Positions 20,824-29,429 of a DNA stretch of 35,043 bases are shown here, piece by piece (position 1 is the stretch's first letter; every line of letters starts with the position of its first letter). The notes beneath the pieces are model-generated. The model saw only the letters and a list, made by a program, of their open reading frames with translations. It made no database searches and had not been told where the DNA came from. The position numbers and the translations under genes were made by a program. The stretch is from a virus. Location: the IMG/VR virus record IMGVR_UViG_3300021961_000014, positions 1-35,043 of that record; one strand, written 5' to 3'.

Positions 20824-21018
20824 TTTCCCTGCCTCTATGCATTCATCTACGTTCTTGCCAAGCTGCTCTAAGAATGATGGGCTTGTGAACGCGGTATGTG
20901 CCCGCATTATAGCTTCTTTTTCTTTTCCAAGACGTGTGAATTTTGACGCTATCTTTATTGCCCGTTGCCAGTTTCCTGTAGATGCTGCATCTTTAATTTC
21001 TTGTAATTTGGTTTTCAT
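20794..21018 (-). CDS. Small hypothetical protein, antisense to the late unit (74 aa)
   Basis: A leftward 74-aa helical protein (MKTKLQEIKDAASTGNWQRA, then RLGKEKEAIMRAH, ending ALISRYSL). It resembles small phage proteins found near terminase genes, of unknown role. Its end overlaps the methyltransferase end by 30 bp. The promoter's -10 (21026-21031) is only 7 bases before the ATG, so the mRNA is probably leaderless; no ribosome site is seen. Confidence 0.68.
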   Translation of the reverse strand: MKTKLQEIKDAASTGNWQRAIKIASKFTRLGKEKEAIMRAHTAFTSPSFLEQLGKNVDECIEAGKLALISRYSL

Positions 21019-21025
21019 AAAAATA

Positions 21026-21054
21026 AGTTTACCATGTATGCTTTATTTTGTAAA
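21026..21054 (-). promoter_or_regulatory. Leftward promoter with operator-like O6
   Basis: TTTACA (21049-21054), a 17-bp spacer and TAAACT (21026-21031) on the minus strand. TTTATTTTGTAAA (21042-21054) matches the operator arms in 9 of 10 positions. It lies within the gap between the methyltransferase and terminase genes. Confidence 0.65.
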
Positions 21055-21069
21055 TACGAAAGAATTGTT

Positions 21070-21474
21070 ATGAATGACGAAAACATATTGCCCTACAGTT
21101 TTAAACCCGGACAATCTGGAAACCCAAAAGGGCGTCCAAAGGGGTCCGTTAGTGTAACGAAGTTCATGAAGGAACTTCTTGACACTAAGATTTCTATTCC
21201 TAAAACGCAGTTCACAAGCGAGGGCGAAAGAATCCCGGCGTCTAAGGCCTTGGCTATACGGATAGTCACCGGTGCCATAAAGGGCGATAATTCGAAGATA
21301 CGGGAGTTGCTTGACCGCGTTGAAGGAAAAACAAAGGACGTCCTTGAAATTGAAAACACGGAAAAAGTTGACGCAGATGATGTCTACTCCGATATAAGAA
21401 AGCGGTTGTCTAATGCCCGCAAAGGACCAAAGACTCCTAAGCCAAAGAAAAGCACTAGCAAGAAGGCTAAATGA
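21070..21474 (+). CDS. Putative small terminase subunit, DUF5681-like (134 aa)
   Basis: The N-terminus has the DUF5681 signature FKPGQSGNPKGRPKGS (11-26). The middle is helical and the C-terminus is a long Lys/Pro-rich tail (KGPKTPKPKKSTSKKAK). Such proteins commonly precede large terminases and are thought to recognise phage DNA. I chose ATG 21070; the longer frame to 21034 includes the promoter region. It overlaps the large terminase start by 62 bp. Confidence 0.75.
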   Translation: MNDENILPYSFKPGQSGNPKGRPKGSVSVTKFMKELLDTKISIPKTQFTSEGERIPASKALAIRIVTGAIKGDNSKIRELLDRVEGKTKDVLEIENTEKVDADDVYSDIRKRLSNARKGPKTPKPKKSTSKKAK

Positions 21475-22894
21475 TGTCAAGAAAGCCTATGATCTTGGCC
21501 TTGTTGGCGATGATGAGTATTCTTTTCTTTTGGAAGACGCGCAAAAAAAACTTGACGCGATAGAGCTTGAAGAACGTAAGGCGGATATCCTGGAATGGGG
21601 GAAATATTACTTCCCCGATAAATTCACGCTACCCTTCTGTGAGGAACTACACCGATATCTGATATCGATAGCGGATGAACCGTTTACGGACACGCTTGCC
21701 CCACGCGGTCATGCCAAAACGACTATAAAATGCTTCCTTATCCCAATTTATTACGCGCTAAACTCCCCCGATAAGTACCGGCACTATGTAAACATTCAAT
21801 CTACGGCAACAAAGGCCATAGCTGTAAATCTGTCTATACGTCAAGAATTAGAAGAAAATGAGCTTTTATTGCGTGATTACGGGAATTTGCAGGGTAAAGA
21901 TAAATGGACGGAGAAACAGTTTGCGCTTACAAACGGCGTCGTATTCACGGCGGTGGGTGCTGGTGAGTCGTTTAGGGGAAAGAATTATCGAAGCGTTAGG
22001 CCGGATTACATAATACTAGATGATCTCTATGACGAGGAGGACATGGAGAACCCTGAGCGCATAGGTAAGAAAAATAGGTGGTTCTGGGGGACTGTTTATA
22101 AATCAACGGCGGTTGGTCGTAAGACTTCTATTCACATACAAGGGACGGCGATACATAGCTCGGATCTAATGCATAGTCTACAGAAAAGTAAACGTTGGAT
22201 TTTCAAGAAATTCACCGCCTGCATTTTTGAAACTGGATATATCTTGTGGGTAGAAAATAACTCACTCGAAAAATTGTTAGCGGATAAAGATGATATGGGA
22301 AGTATCATCTTTAACCGAGAGATGCTTAATGAATTACGTGATGATTTTGCAAGCATCATAAAATCAAGCTATATAAAAATAATTGACGAGATCCCTAGCG
22401 ATGTCGAGATTGATTACCGAATCGGGGCTATTGATCCGGCGGAGAAAACAAAAGAGATAAACGACTTTACAGGAAAGGTAGTTATTTACGTCACACAAGA
22501 AAAAGATATTTATATTGTTGACATAAGGAATGACAAATTTACATTCAACGAAAACAAGTTGGATACTATCGCCATGAATGAGAGACACAGATTGTCTGTT
22601 GTTCCGTTTGAGACAAATAAGGCGTTCGGATTATATGAGGAATTGAAGCGCACAACAGGCGTGCCGGTAAAAGAGCGCATAACAACGAAGGACAAAATAA
22701 CCAGATTAATATCCGTATCCTCATTTTTTGAGAATGGCAAAGTTTTCTTTGTAAGAAAAAATATAACGCCAGAATTATTGACCGAAGCGGTTGATCAATG
22801 TATATATAATAACCCAACGCACGACGATATCCGGGACGCAATAGTTTTGGCCATTGAAGAAGTAAAGAAATTACGTCAAGCTTTTGTTGGATAG
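21413..22894 (+). CDS. Terminase large subunit (493 aa)
   Basis: Packages phage DNA. The ATPase half has a Walker A-like APRGHAKTT (96-104) and Walker B YIILDD (199-204) followed by acidic residues. The C-terminal RNase H-like nuclease begins with IGAIDPAEKT (first catalytic Asp341) and ends with a DDIRDAIVLAIEE motif carrying later acidic residues. The ATG at 21413 lies inside the small-subunit gene; no other in-frame ATG occurs before residue 200, and no strong ribosome site is seen, so coupling is likely. Full length. Confidence 0.93.
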   Translation: MPAKDQRLLSQRKALARRLNDVKKAYDLGLVGDDEYSFLLEDAQKKLDAIELEERKADILEWGKYYFPDKFTLPFCEELHRYLISIADEPFTDTLAPRGHAKTTIKCFLIPIYYALNSPDKYRHYVNIQSTATKAIAVNLSIRQELEENELLLRDYGNLQGKDKWTEKQFALTNGVVFTAVGAGESFRGKNYRSVRPDYIILDDLYDEEDMENPERIGKKNRWFWGTVYKSTAVGRKTSIHIQGTAIHSSDLMHSLQKSKRWIFKKFTACIFETGYILWVENNSLEKLLADKDDMGSIIFNREMLNELRDDFASIIKSSYIKIIDEIPSDVEIDYRIGAIDPAEKTKEINDFTGKVVIYVTQEKDIYIVDIRNDKFTFNENKLDTIAMNERHRLSVVPFETNKAFGLYEELKRTTGVPVKERITTKDKITRLISVSSFFENGKVFFVRKNITPELLTEAVDQCIYNNPTHDDIRDAIVLAIEEVKKLRQAFVG

Positions 22895-22902
22895 GAGAAA
22901 AA

Positions 22903-24960
22903 TTGAACATACTAAACAGGGCGAAGAATATTTGGAACCTGTCCTCAAAGTCTAATCCATTCAACTCTCCTTATTTTGGGGAAACATCTATGGTGGCAAG
23001 GAATGAAATAAGGGGGACGCAAGATGAGATTGCGGCGTATGGCGGCCACGCTACATACATAAGCGCATGTACTGACGCTATAACGCGTGATGTAATATCC
23101 CAGGGGTGGGATTTTAAGAATCCAAGCACTGGCGAAATAGTTGACGAAAGGCGCGTGCCGAAAAACATAATCGCACCGTACAACGGCAGATGGCACGGAA
23201 TTGGGTTTATTGATCTATTAAAGACCGTCATACCAGGCATGATATTGACCGGGAATGGGTATGTTTGGAATATAAAGGGGACGGCACTTGGGATGGCTAA
23301 TGATGTAAAGGATGTATTCATACCGATACCTTCTCACAAATGCAAGCCATTTCTTAACGTAAATGGTGAGGGCATTGATTACTACACGGTTACAATGGGA
23401 GGAATGTCCTATAAGGTATTACCTGGCGATATGATTCATTTTCGACAAAACACGGTCTTCAACCCGTTCATTGGAGTTGGAAACGTCACAAAGTCGCGTC
23501 TTTTGGTTGAGGGTGAAGTTGCCATAACTGAGTACATGAATGTGTTTCTAACAGAGGCTCAGGGATCCCCTACGTTAATAATGTTAGATAAAACGAACAT
23601 GGAGCATTCAAACAAACAACGCATGGCCTCTATGCTTAAAGATAAATGGTCATCAAAAATACTTTACCTGAACGTCGATGATGCCGATATGATACAGAAC
23701 TCATTAATGAGTAAGGACATAGATTTTGTTGGCAAGAGAAAGTTTGACATGGACGCTATGTTGGCCATCTTTGGCGTTCCTCGCGTTGTCCTGGGCATCC
23801 CTGAGGGATCAAATAGATCTACGTCATCTAATCAGATACCCCTATATTATAAATCTACAGTAAATCCTTTGATCCGCGAAATTTCTCGGACGTTCACAGA
23901 GCAGCACGTAAAGAATTACTCTGACATTCTTGATTTCTGCATCGAGGAGCATGCTTCGGCTGATATGACAGAAGTTACAGGTATGGTGGGTAGTGGGTTA
24001 ATAACGCCAAACCAGGGATCACACATGATGGGGCAAGAAACGGATTGGAATAATGCAGAGCGTAACCTATTTTATCTGCCATCTAATCTTTTACCTATGG
24101 GTGGCGTTGGTAAGGTGCAGGACTCCCCAGCAGAAACGCAACCACCAATTATTGAGGATGGGGAAAAGTTGTCCAGAAAAAACCTGAATGACCCTAGGCA
24201 TGTGGACGCTATAGTTGAATCGTTCAATAAAGCGTCTAATTTTGATAGGCTGTATCAGTCTCGATTTTTACGACGGGCTTTAACGTCAAGGAATAACATT
24301 GAGGATAAATATGTTGGCGTTATTTCTGATTACTATAAACGAACAGGGGTTGCGGTTATAGGGATTTTCAAAGAACAGATGAATATCAAAGAGGCCGCAA
24401 GCCCTGACGATATTGAAAACGCAGTGACGTTAATAATTCGATATCTAGATGAAAACATACAGGCAGAAAAGGAAATGCTGACACCGCTTCATACGTCTGG
24501 AATCCAGCGAGCCATAAGTGATGTTAATACTATAACTGGGTCGGCTGTTTCCCTTACTTTCTCTAACCCGTTTGTGAAAGGTGCCGTCGAGAGATTGGCA
24601 GACCAGATAACGGGCGTGCTAACAGAAACGACAAAGAAAGATATCCGTAAACTTTTTGCTAGGGCACTTTCTGAGGGGTGGAACACAAATACGATCCAGG
24701 ACGCAATTAGCGACAAGTTTAGCCAGTATCAAGGGTATAGGGCTAGAATGATTGCAAGGACGGAGGCAAGGAAGGCATGGGACGCTGGCGCAGAGGTTGC
24801 TTATACTGATATCGGAGTCAAAAAGGTTGACGTTATAGGTTGTACCCAATTCGAGTGGAACTCTGATTGCGGAAAGCGAGGTATACCTGTGCATCTGATA
24901 TCCTCATTAGTATTTCACCCAAATCACATAGGCTCATTGGCGCCAGAAGAGGAATTGTAG
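22903..24960 (+). CDS. Portal protein fused to a MuF-like head morphogenesis domain (685 aa)
   Basis: Residues ~1-400 are an HK97-type portal: AYISACTDAITRDV-like start, GNGYVWNIKG, GDMIHFRQ, and the FGVPRVVLGIPEG motif near 295-307. After a Pro-rich linker (~410-425), the C-terminal ~250 residues are helical and end in an SPP1 gp7/Mu gpF-like region (ARMIARTEARKAWDAGAEVA). Most phages encode these two as separate genes. It starts with TTG 22903 after AGGAGAAAAA. It docks the terminase and forms the DNA gate; the MuF part is normally carried within the head. Confidence 0.88.
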   Translation: MNILNRAKNIWNLSSKSNPFNSPYFGETSMVARNEIRGTQDEIAAYGGHATYISACTDAITRDVISQGWDFKNPSTGEIVDERRVPKNIIAPYNGRWHGIGFIDLLKTVIPGMILTGNGYVWNIKGTALGMANDVKDVFIPIPSHKCKPFLNVNGEGIDYYTVTMGGMSYKVLPGDMIHFRQNTVFNPFIGVGNVTKSRLLVEGEVAITEYMNVFLTEAQGSPTLIMLDKTNMEHSNKQRMASMLKDKWSSKILYLNVDDADMIQNSLMSKDIDFVGKRKFDMDAMLAIFGVPRVVLGIPEGSNRSTSSNQIPLYYKSTVNPLIREISRTFTEQHVKNYSDILDFCIEEHASADMTEVTGMVGSGLITPNQGSHMMGQETDWNNAERNLFYLPSNLLPMGGVGKVQDSPAETQPPIIEDGEKLSRKNLNDPRHVDAIVESFNKASNFDRLYQSRFLRRALTSRNNIEDKYVGVISDYYKRTGVAVIGIFKEQMNIKEAASPDDIENAVTLIIRYLDENIQAEKEMLTPLHTSGIQRAISDVNTITGSAVSLTFSNPFVKGAVERLADQITGVLTETTKKDIRKLFARALSEGWNTNTIQDAISDKFSQYQGYRARMIARTEARKAWDAGAEVAYTDIGVKKVDVIGCTQFEWNSDCGKRGIPVHLISSLVFHPNHIGSLAPEEEL

Positions 24961-24961
24961 A

Positions 24962-25588
24962 ATGAAAAGTAAAGATGTCGTAATTGAAGACTTTAAGGCG
25001 TTTGAGGATAACGGGGCGCATTATATTACAGGATACGCCAACACTAAAGGGGTTGAGGATAGCCACGGTGATATAGCAATGTCACTAAATGGTGCCCCAG
25101 TATATGACCTTACTTCACGTTTTCAGTTCAACCCCGTTGCCCTAGCTGACCACGGTAGAAGTGTCGGTAATATATTCGGGGCATTCGTTATGGGCCCTGG
25201 TGGAACATACGAGGACGAGCGCGGTTTGAGGTTTAAATTAAGGCTTATGGATAACCCTCAAACAGATATCGCCAAACATGCTGTAGAGGCTTACAGATCG
25301 GGCGTTGCGCGAGCTTTTTCTATCGGCGGAGAGTGGTTCTATAAACATCCTCAGAATAAAAAATATTTGACGTCAGCTATAATTTATGAAATAAGTGGTG
25401 TGGCTATAGGGTCTGAGCCTCTGGCCTTGTCTTCTGCCCCCTCATATAAATCGATAGACGAAGAAACGGAAGCCAAACAACGGCATAATGTTTTGGAAAT
25501 CCTCGTTTCTGAGTACAGAAAGACACTGTCTAGTCAGATTTTATCAGCTATCGAATATCTAGGAAAAGGTGACGTAAATGACAATTAA
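24962..25588 (+). CDS. HK97-type prohead protease (208 aa)
   Basis: A serine protease of the S78 family that matures the capsid. Catalytic His64 lies in VALADHGRSVGNIFG and Ser120 in RAFSIGGEW. The fold begins with HYITGYANTKGVEDSHGD. The ATG is 1 bp after the portal stop region, and the end overlaps the capsid gene by 11 bp. Size is typical. It should remove the N-terminal delta region of the capsid protein next door. Confidence 0.92.
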   Translation: MKSKDVVIEDFKAFEDNGAHYITGYANTKGVEDSHGDIAMSLNGAPVYDLTSRFQFNPVALADHGRSVGNIFGAFVMGPGGTYEDERGLRFKLRLMDNPQTDIAKHAVEAYRSGVARAFSIGGEWFYKHPQNKKYLTSAIIYEISGVAIGSEPLALSSAPSYKSIDEETEAKQRHNVLEILVSEYRKTLSSQILSAIEYLGKGDVNDN

Positions 25589-26963
25589 AGAACTTATTGG
25601 AAAGATGATCAAAGAAGGCAAAACGGACGCGCAAATCGCTGTTGCTCTCGCTGAGCATAAAGAAGACGGCAAATCTGTTTCAACTGACACCGTTGTTTCT
25701 GCTATTTTGGCTGCCAGAAAAGCAGCTGAAATTGAAGAAAGATTACAAGCTAAATCTGAGGCGCAGAAAGCTGCTGAGGACGCTGAGGCTAAAGAGGCCG
25801 CTATTTCTGCAAAGCTTGATGCTGCTGTAGAGGCTAAACTTGCTAGTATCAATATTTCTCCGAGCATGTTTCAGCCTCAAAAGTCATTGAAACGATTCAA
25901 TCATCGCACAGGTGAGATCGAAGAAGTGTCCGGTCTTTCAGACGCGTACAAAGGCATGAATGACATGTTTGCAGCACTTTCCCGCAAAGATGAAGCTTCT
26001 GCCCGCTCAATTTCTGACAGCATTGTGAAAGACAATGACCACTATTTGGGTCGTAAAGATACGCCCACCGTTTCAGATGTGAACGCACGCGGTCAATTTG
26101 CAATCCCGATCACAGTTGAAATGTCCATTATGCAGTTGACCCAGGCGCAGTCACTTGTGTTGCCTTACGTGAACAAAGATAACGTTGTTTATAACTCAAA
26201 AATCTATCCCGTAATGTACGGAATTGACATAGACTATATCGCGGATCAGTCAACGGCTGCTGGAGAGAAAAACCCAACATTCACAAACCCTACAATCGCA
26301 ATGAAACGCTTGGGTGGATTCTCGGCCATTTCTAACACAATCATTCGTCAAAAGGGTGCTGATTTGGTTAGTGCGTTCGTCGGTGCTTATTCTTCTGCCT
26401 TGGCTAAAAAACTTGACCAACAAATCACAGTCGGTAACGTTACCGGCGACTCTGATTTGGTTGATGGTATCGTTTTTGACGCATTGACATCGTTGCCATC
26501 TTCTATCGCATTAGCTAACCTAACAGTTGCCGATTTAAGATCAATTCTTGAGCTTTTGAGCGCGGATTCTTCTCTTGCGTCAACTATTTTCATGGCTAAC
26601 CGTAAGGTAGTAGGGAAAATTGGTCTTTTTGAAAACACGGCCGGAAATTATGTGTTTCCTAGATTTGTTGACGGTGGGAAATATGCGCCATTTGGGGTTC
26701 CGATGGTTGAAATTCCACAGATTCCATCTACGCTCGACGTTGGTGGTGACGCTCGAACAGGCGGCACAGATGACGTTCTTATCTGTGCTGACATGTCAAA
26801 GGTCATGGTTGGGCTTGGTGAAACGCGCATCGATTCATCTGAGCATTTCCGTTTCACAGACGACACTATGGTTATGCGAGTTATTAAAGAGTTTGGCTGC
26901 AAAGTTCTTTCGGGTTCATCAACTGCTGGAGTTGTCGCTGTAGCCCAGGAATTAACAAACTAA
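25578..26963 (+). CDS. Major capsid protein, HK97 fold with N-terminal scaffold region (461 aa)
   Basis: Residues 1-~95 are an Ala/Lys/Glu-rich coiled coil (for example AEIEERLQAKSEAQKAAEDA), the delta domain that acts as a built-in scaffold and is cut off by the protease. The rest has the HK97 capsid pattern: IPITVEMSIMQLTQAQSLV, GGFSAISNTIIRQ, a Val/Asp-rich middle, and FRFTDDTMVMRVIKEFGCKV near the end. No separate scaffold gene is seen, in agreement with this. Codon choice is slightly richer in common codons than neighbours, as expected for the most abundant protein. Confidence 0.95.
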   Translation: MTIKELIGKMIKEGKTDAQIAVALAEHKEDGKSVSTDTVVSAILAARKAAEIEERLQAKSEAQKAAEDAEAKEAAISAKLDAAVEAKLASINISPSMFQPQKSLKRFNHRTGEIEEVSGLSDAYKGMNDMFAALSRKDEASARSISDSIVKDNDHYLGRKDTPTVSDVNARGQFAIPITVEMSIMQLTQAQSLVLPYVNKDNVVYNSKIYPVMYGIDIDYIADQSTAAGEKNPTFTNPTIAMKRLGGFSAISNTIIRQKGADLVSAFVGAYSSALAKKLDQQITVGNVTGDSDLVDGIVFDALTSLPSSIALANLTVADLRSILELLSADSSLASTIFMANRKVVGKIGLFENTAGNYVFPRFVDGGKYAPFGVPMVEIPQIPSTLDVGGDARTGGTDDVLICADMSKVMVGLGETRIDSSEHFRFTDDTMVMRVIKEFGCKVLSGSSTAGVVAVAQELTN

Positions 26964-27184
26964 TGGAGTACACAGTCACCTGCCCGCGAGGCGTGGCATA
27001 TCTTGATGGCGGGTTCAACGGTGGGGAGTTAGCCATTTTCCCCACCGGCACAACTATTCGGCAGAAAGACATTGATAAAGGGTTTGTTTCTGTTTCTGGA
27101 TTACAAGCTCTTGAAAAGCGCGGCAGGGTTAAGAAGGTTTTAGGGACTGATACTAAACCTCTAAAAGGAGGGTCTCATAAATGA
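26963..27184 (+). CDS. Small head-module protein (73 aa)
   Basis: The ATG overlaps the capsid stop (TAATG). The beta-rich protein has GGFNGGELAIFPTGTTIRQ, and a helix GLQALEKRGRVKKVL, with a Lys/Gly tail. Small genes like this, often just after the capsid, encode head-fibre or decoration parts, but no family is certain. Its end overlaps the next gene's start by 4 bp. Confidence 0.62.
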   Translation: MEYTVTCPRGVAYLDGGFNGGELAIFPTGTTIRQKDIDKGFVSVSGLQALEKRGRVKKVLGTDTKPLKGGSHK

Positions 27185-27324
27185 AAAAGTTGACGTTACT
27201 TTTATTGGTCGCATTAGTTCTTGTCGGCGGGAGTGTTTCCGCTGACGAGTACCCGGCGTTCGCTATTCAGACGCTAACCGAGGATCAGAAAACCCCCGTT
27301 GAGTTAGAAAGATCGTATAACTAA
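27181..27324 (+). CDS. Small secreted protein with signal peptide (47 aa)
   Basis: A 47-codon gene with AGGAGG ahead of ATG 27181. MKKLTLLLLVALVLVGGSVS then ADEYPA is a textbook Sec signal peptide, with predicted cleavage at VSA-DEY, leaving a 26-residue acidic peptide. There is no lipobox Cys. Its stop overlaps the next start (TAATG). A secreted peptide within a head gene cluster is unusual; it may act on the envelope late in infection. Confidence 0.68.
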   Translation: MKKLTLLLLVALVLVGGSVSADEYPAFAIQTLTEDQKTPVELERSYN

Positions 27325-27902
27325 TGGCTATTTGCACGTCAGCAGACGTATTTGAGTTTTGCGGCTCACCAGCTGACGTGCAAACCACACAAGCCGACGC
27401 TGTAACGTCACTTATTGCAAACGTCTCAAATTTTGTAGAAACATATATCGGAAGAAAAATCGAGACGACTGCAATAAGTGACGTCATAATGCAAGATGGC
27501 CTAAACTGCGAGATTTACGGCGACAAGTTGTATTTAAAAGGAATATATAGAGACTTGTATTCGATAAGTTCTATCAAAGAGGTTGGGACTACATTAACTT
27601 CGGTCGCGGCATACAATGATGATGGCGATTATTACCTCGACCCCGTTGTGGGCGCGATTATTAGGGCCAACCAAAATTGGAGCTTAGAACAATTTGCAAT
27701 ACTAGTATCTGGGGATGTTGGACTTGGCGGGGCGTCTGGGTCTCTGGGCATGAAGCAGTTGGTGATTGAGATAGTGGCGTCAAAGGCCGGGCTTCTGAAA
27801 ACTGAAATATTGACCGATTCCGGCACTATTGATACAGTCAGAACATTGTCAGAGACACAAATTAAAAGCATGTTAAAAACTTACATAACGAGGAGCGCAT
27901 AA
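27324..27902 (+). CDS. Head-tail connector (gp6-like) protein (192 aa)
   Basis: The pattern matches gp6-like/YqbG head-tail connectors: a helical start (SADVFEFCGSPADVQTTQAD...LIANVSNFVETYIGR), a beta insertion (LYLKGIYRDLYSISSIKEV), and a C-terminal helical half (QLVIEIVASKAGLL). These form a ring below the portal. The ATG overlaps the preceding stop. Confidence 0.78.
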   Translation: MAICTSADVFEFCGSPADVQTTQADAVTSLIANVSNFVETYIGRKIETTAISDVIMQDGLNCEIYGDKLYLKGIYRDLYSISSIKEVGTTLTSVAAYNDDGDYYLDPVVGAIIRANQNWSLEQFAILVSGDVGLGGASGSLGMKQLVIEIVASKAGLLKTEILTDSGTIDTVRTLSETQIKSMLKTYITRSA

Positions 27903-27904
27903 TA

Positions 27905-28216
27905 ATGGGATTAGGTGACGGACAGGGGCGCGCTGGTCTACAGTATGCGGCCCCCTCAAATGTGACAGTAGGTGTCACAAGTACGACTGTTTTAACGCAA
28001 GCCAATGCTTCTCTTTGTGAGTATATCGCGTTAGTGAATGACTCCGATGAGATCATTTACTTAGCGTTGGGTGCTGACGCTGAGTTAAATAAAGGAATTA
28101 GACTTAACGCTAGCGGTGGGGCCGTTGTTTGGGAGACATCGGCAATTCCAAAAACTGTCATAAACGCAATTTGCACATCTGGTTCTAAGAATCTATGTGT
28201 TCAGATTGGTAGTTAG
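27905..28216 (+). CDS. Small beta-rich virion protein (103 aa)
   Basis: A Gly/Ala/Ser/Thr-rich beta protein (NVTVGVTSTTVLTQANASL, YIALVNDSDEIIYLALG, GGAVVWETS) with no helix or membrane segment. It is like small head decoration or stopper-associated proteins. It is 2 bp after the connector gene and 3 bp before the next one. No family can be named. Confidence 0.6.
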   Translation: MGLGDGQGRAGLQYAAPSNVTVGVTSTTVLTQANASLCEYIALVNDSDEIIYLALGADAELNKGIRLNASGGAVVWETSAIPKTVINAICTSGSKNLCVQIGS

Positions 28217-28219
28217 ATT

Positions 28220-29425
28220 ATGGGGATATCTAATGGCGGCGGAGGATCTTCGCCAGAAACAGCATTACAGATAACAAACACAACCCTTTCCGGGGATTTT
28301 CAACTAACATCATCTTCGACCGTGTTTCAGGTGTTCGACCCAAACGGGGCTAACAGGAATGTGGCTGCTGAGGACACCCCAGAGCAAGGCCGGTTCTATC
28401 GTATATCTAACCCCGCCGATATTTCCAATCTTGTCTTTAAAGACTACGCGGGATCAACTATCGCCACTGTTTACCCTGAAACCTCGAAATTTTTTGTTTA
28501 CGACGAAACCATCGGCTGGTTTGAGTGGGTAGAAGGTAGCGCTATTGACGGTGTTGAGCTAGGATTTAACACTCCAATAGACTCAATTAAAGTTGATTCG
28601 CTGCAATTGTACGGCGGGACAATACGGATAGATGGATCACCTATTGATTTAAATTTGACAGCGGGGACCGGGAAAGATGTGGTAGTAAACTCACCACTCA
28701 AGCACACAATCGGGGCTATTAATGCTATAAACAATCAAACGCTTTCAGTTGATCTTCAGTTAACTGCAACGTCAAAATCTCACCAATATTTAAATTCTAA
28801 CACAGGAGCTATGACTGGTAGGCTTGTCTACGCTGAGGCTAACCCAAAGAGCGGACGGACTTACTATCTGCACAATTCGGGGGTTTTCGGGGTTGATGGT
28901 TTCCTTGTTTTCTCAAACGCCGAAGGCACTCAAACCTTTGATGGCATCCCTGGCGGTTTTGGGGGCACGTTCATATACAACGGCACGTCATGGCAGCGGA
29001 TTGATCTGTACTACGACCAAATAACGTACGGTAATCTTTACGGATTGGCCAACTTTACGAGCATTGCCCCTCTACTGGCCTCAACAAACACATTTACAGC
29101 CGCGCAATCAGTAACTCCCGTAGCTCTCACAAGCGATTCTAATAGTGTCGCCATAAATGCGGCACTAAGCAATAACTTTACGCATATATTGACAGAGGAC
29201 ACAACACTCGCAGCTCCGACAAATTTAGTTGATGGAACAGCCTACAATTTCATAATCAAACAGAATGCGTCATCCGCAAAAACGCTATCATTTGACGCTG
29301 CTTTCTTGTTTCCTGACGGGGTTGATCCGACAATAACTACTACGTTAAACAGGGTCATGATGGTTTCTTGTATTTACACAACCGTCGGCGGTCTTATGTG
29401 TGTCAGCGCTCAAAATTTCCAATAA
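28220..29425 (+). CDS. Beta-rich surface/fibre protein (401 aa)
   Basis: A long beta-strand protein without helices. The C-terminal ~90 residues have the fibre-end pattern (THILTEDTTLAAPTNLVDGT, YNFIIKQNASSAKTLSFDAA, then VSCIYTTVGGLMCVSAQNF) seen at the ends of many phage fibres and decoration proteins. N-terminal GNGGGG-like Gly linker (MGISNGGGGSS). Located between connector and neck genes, so more likely a head fibre or capsid surface protein than a tail fibre. Confidence 0.62.
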   Translation: MGISNGGGGSSPETALQITNTTLSGDFQLTSSSTVFQVFDPNGANRNVAAEDTPEQGRFYRISNPADISNLVFKDYAGSTIATVYPETSKFFVYDETIGWFEWVEGSAIDGVELGFNTPIDSIKVDSLQLYGGTIRIDGSPIDLNLTAGTGKDVVVNSPLKHTIGAINAINNQTLSVDLQLTATSKSHQYLNSNTGAMTGRLVYAEANPKSGRTYYLHNSGVFGVDGFLVFSNAEGTQTFDGIPGGFGGTFIYNGTSWQRIDLYYDQITYGNLYGLANFTSIAPLLASTNTFTAAQSVTPVALTSDSNSVAINAALSNNFTHILTEDTTLAAPTNLVDGTAYNFIIKQNASSAKTLSFDAAFLFPDGVDPTITTTLNRVMMVSCIYTTVGGLMCVSAQNFQ

Positions 29426-29429
29426 TTAT

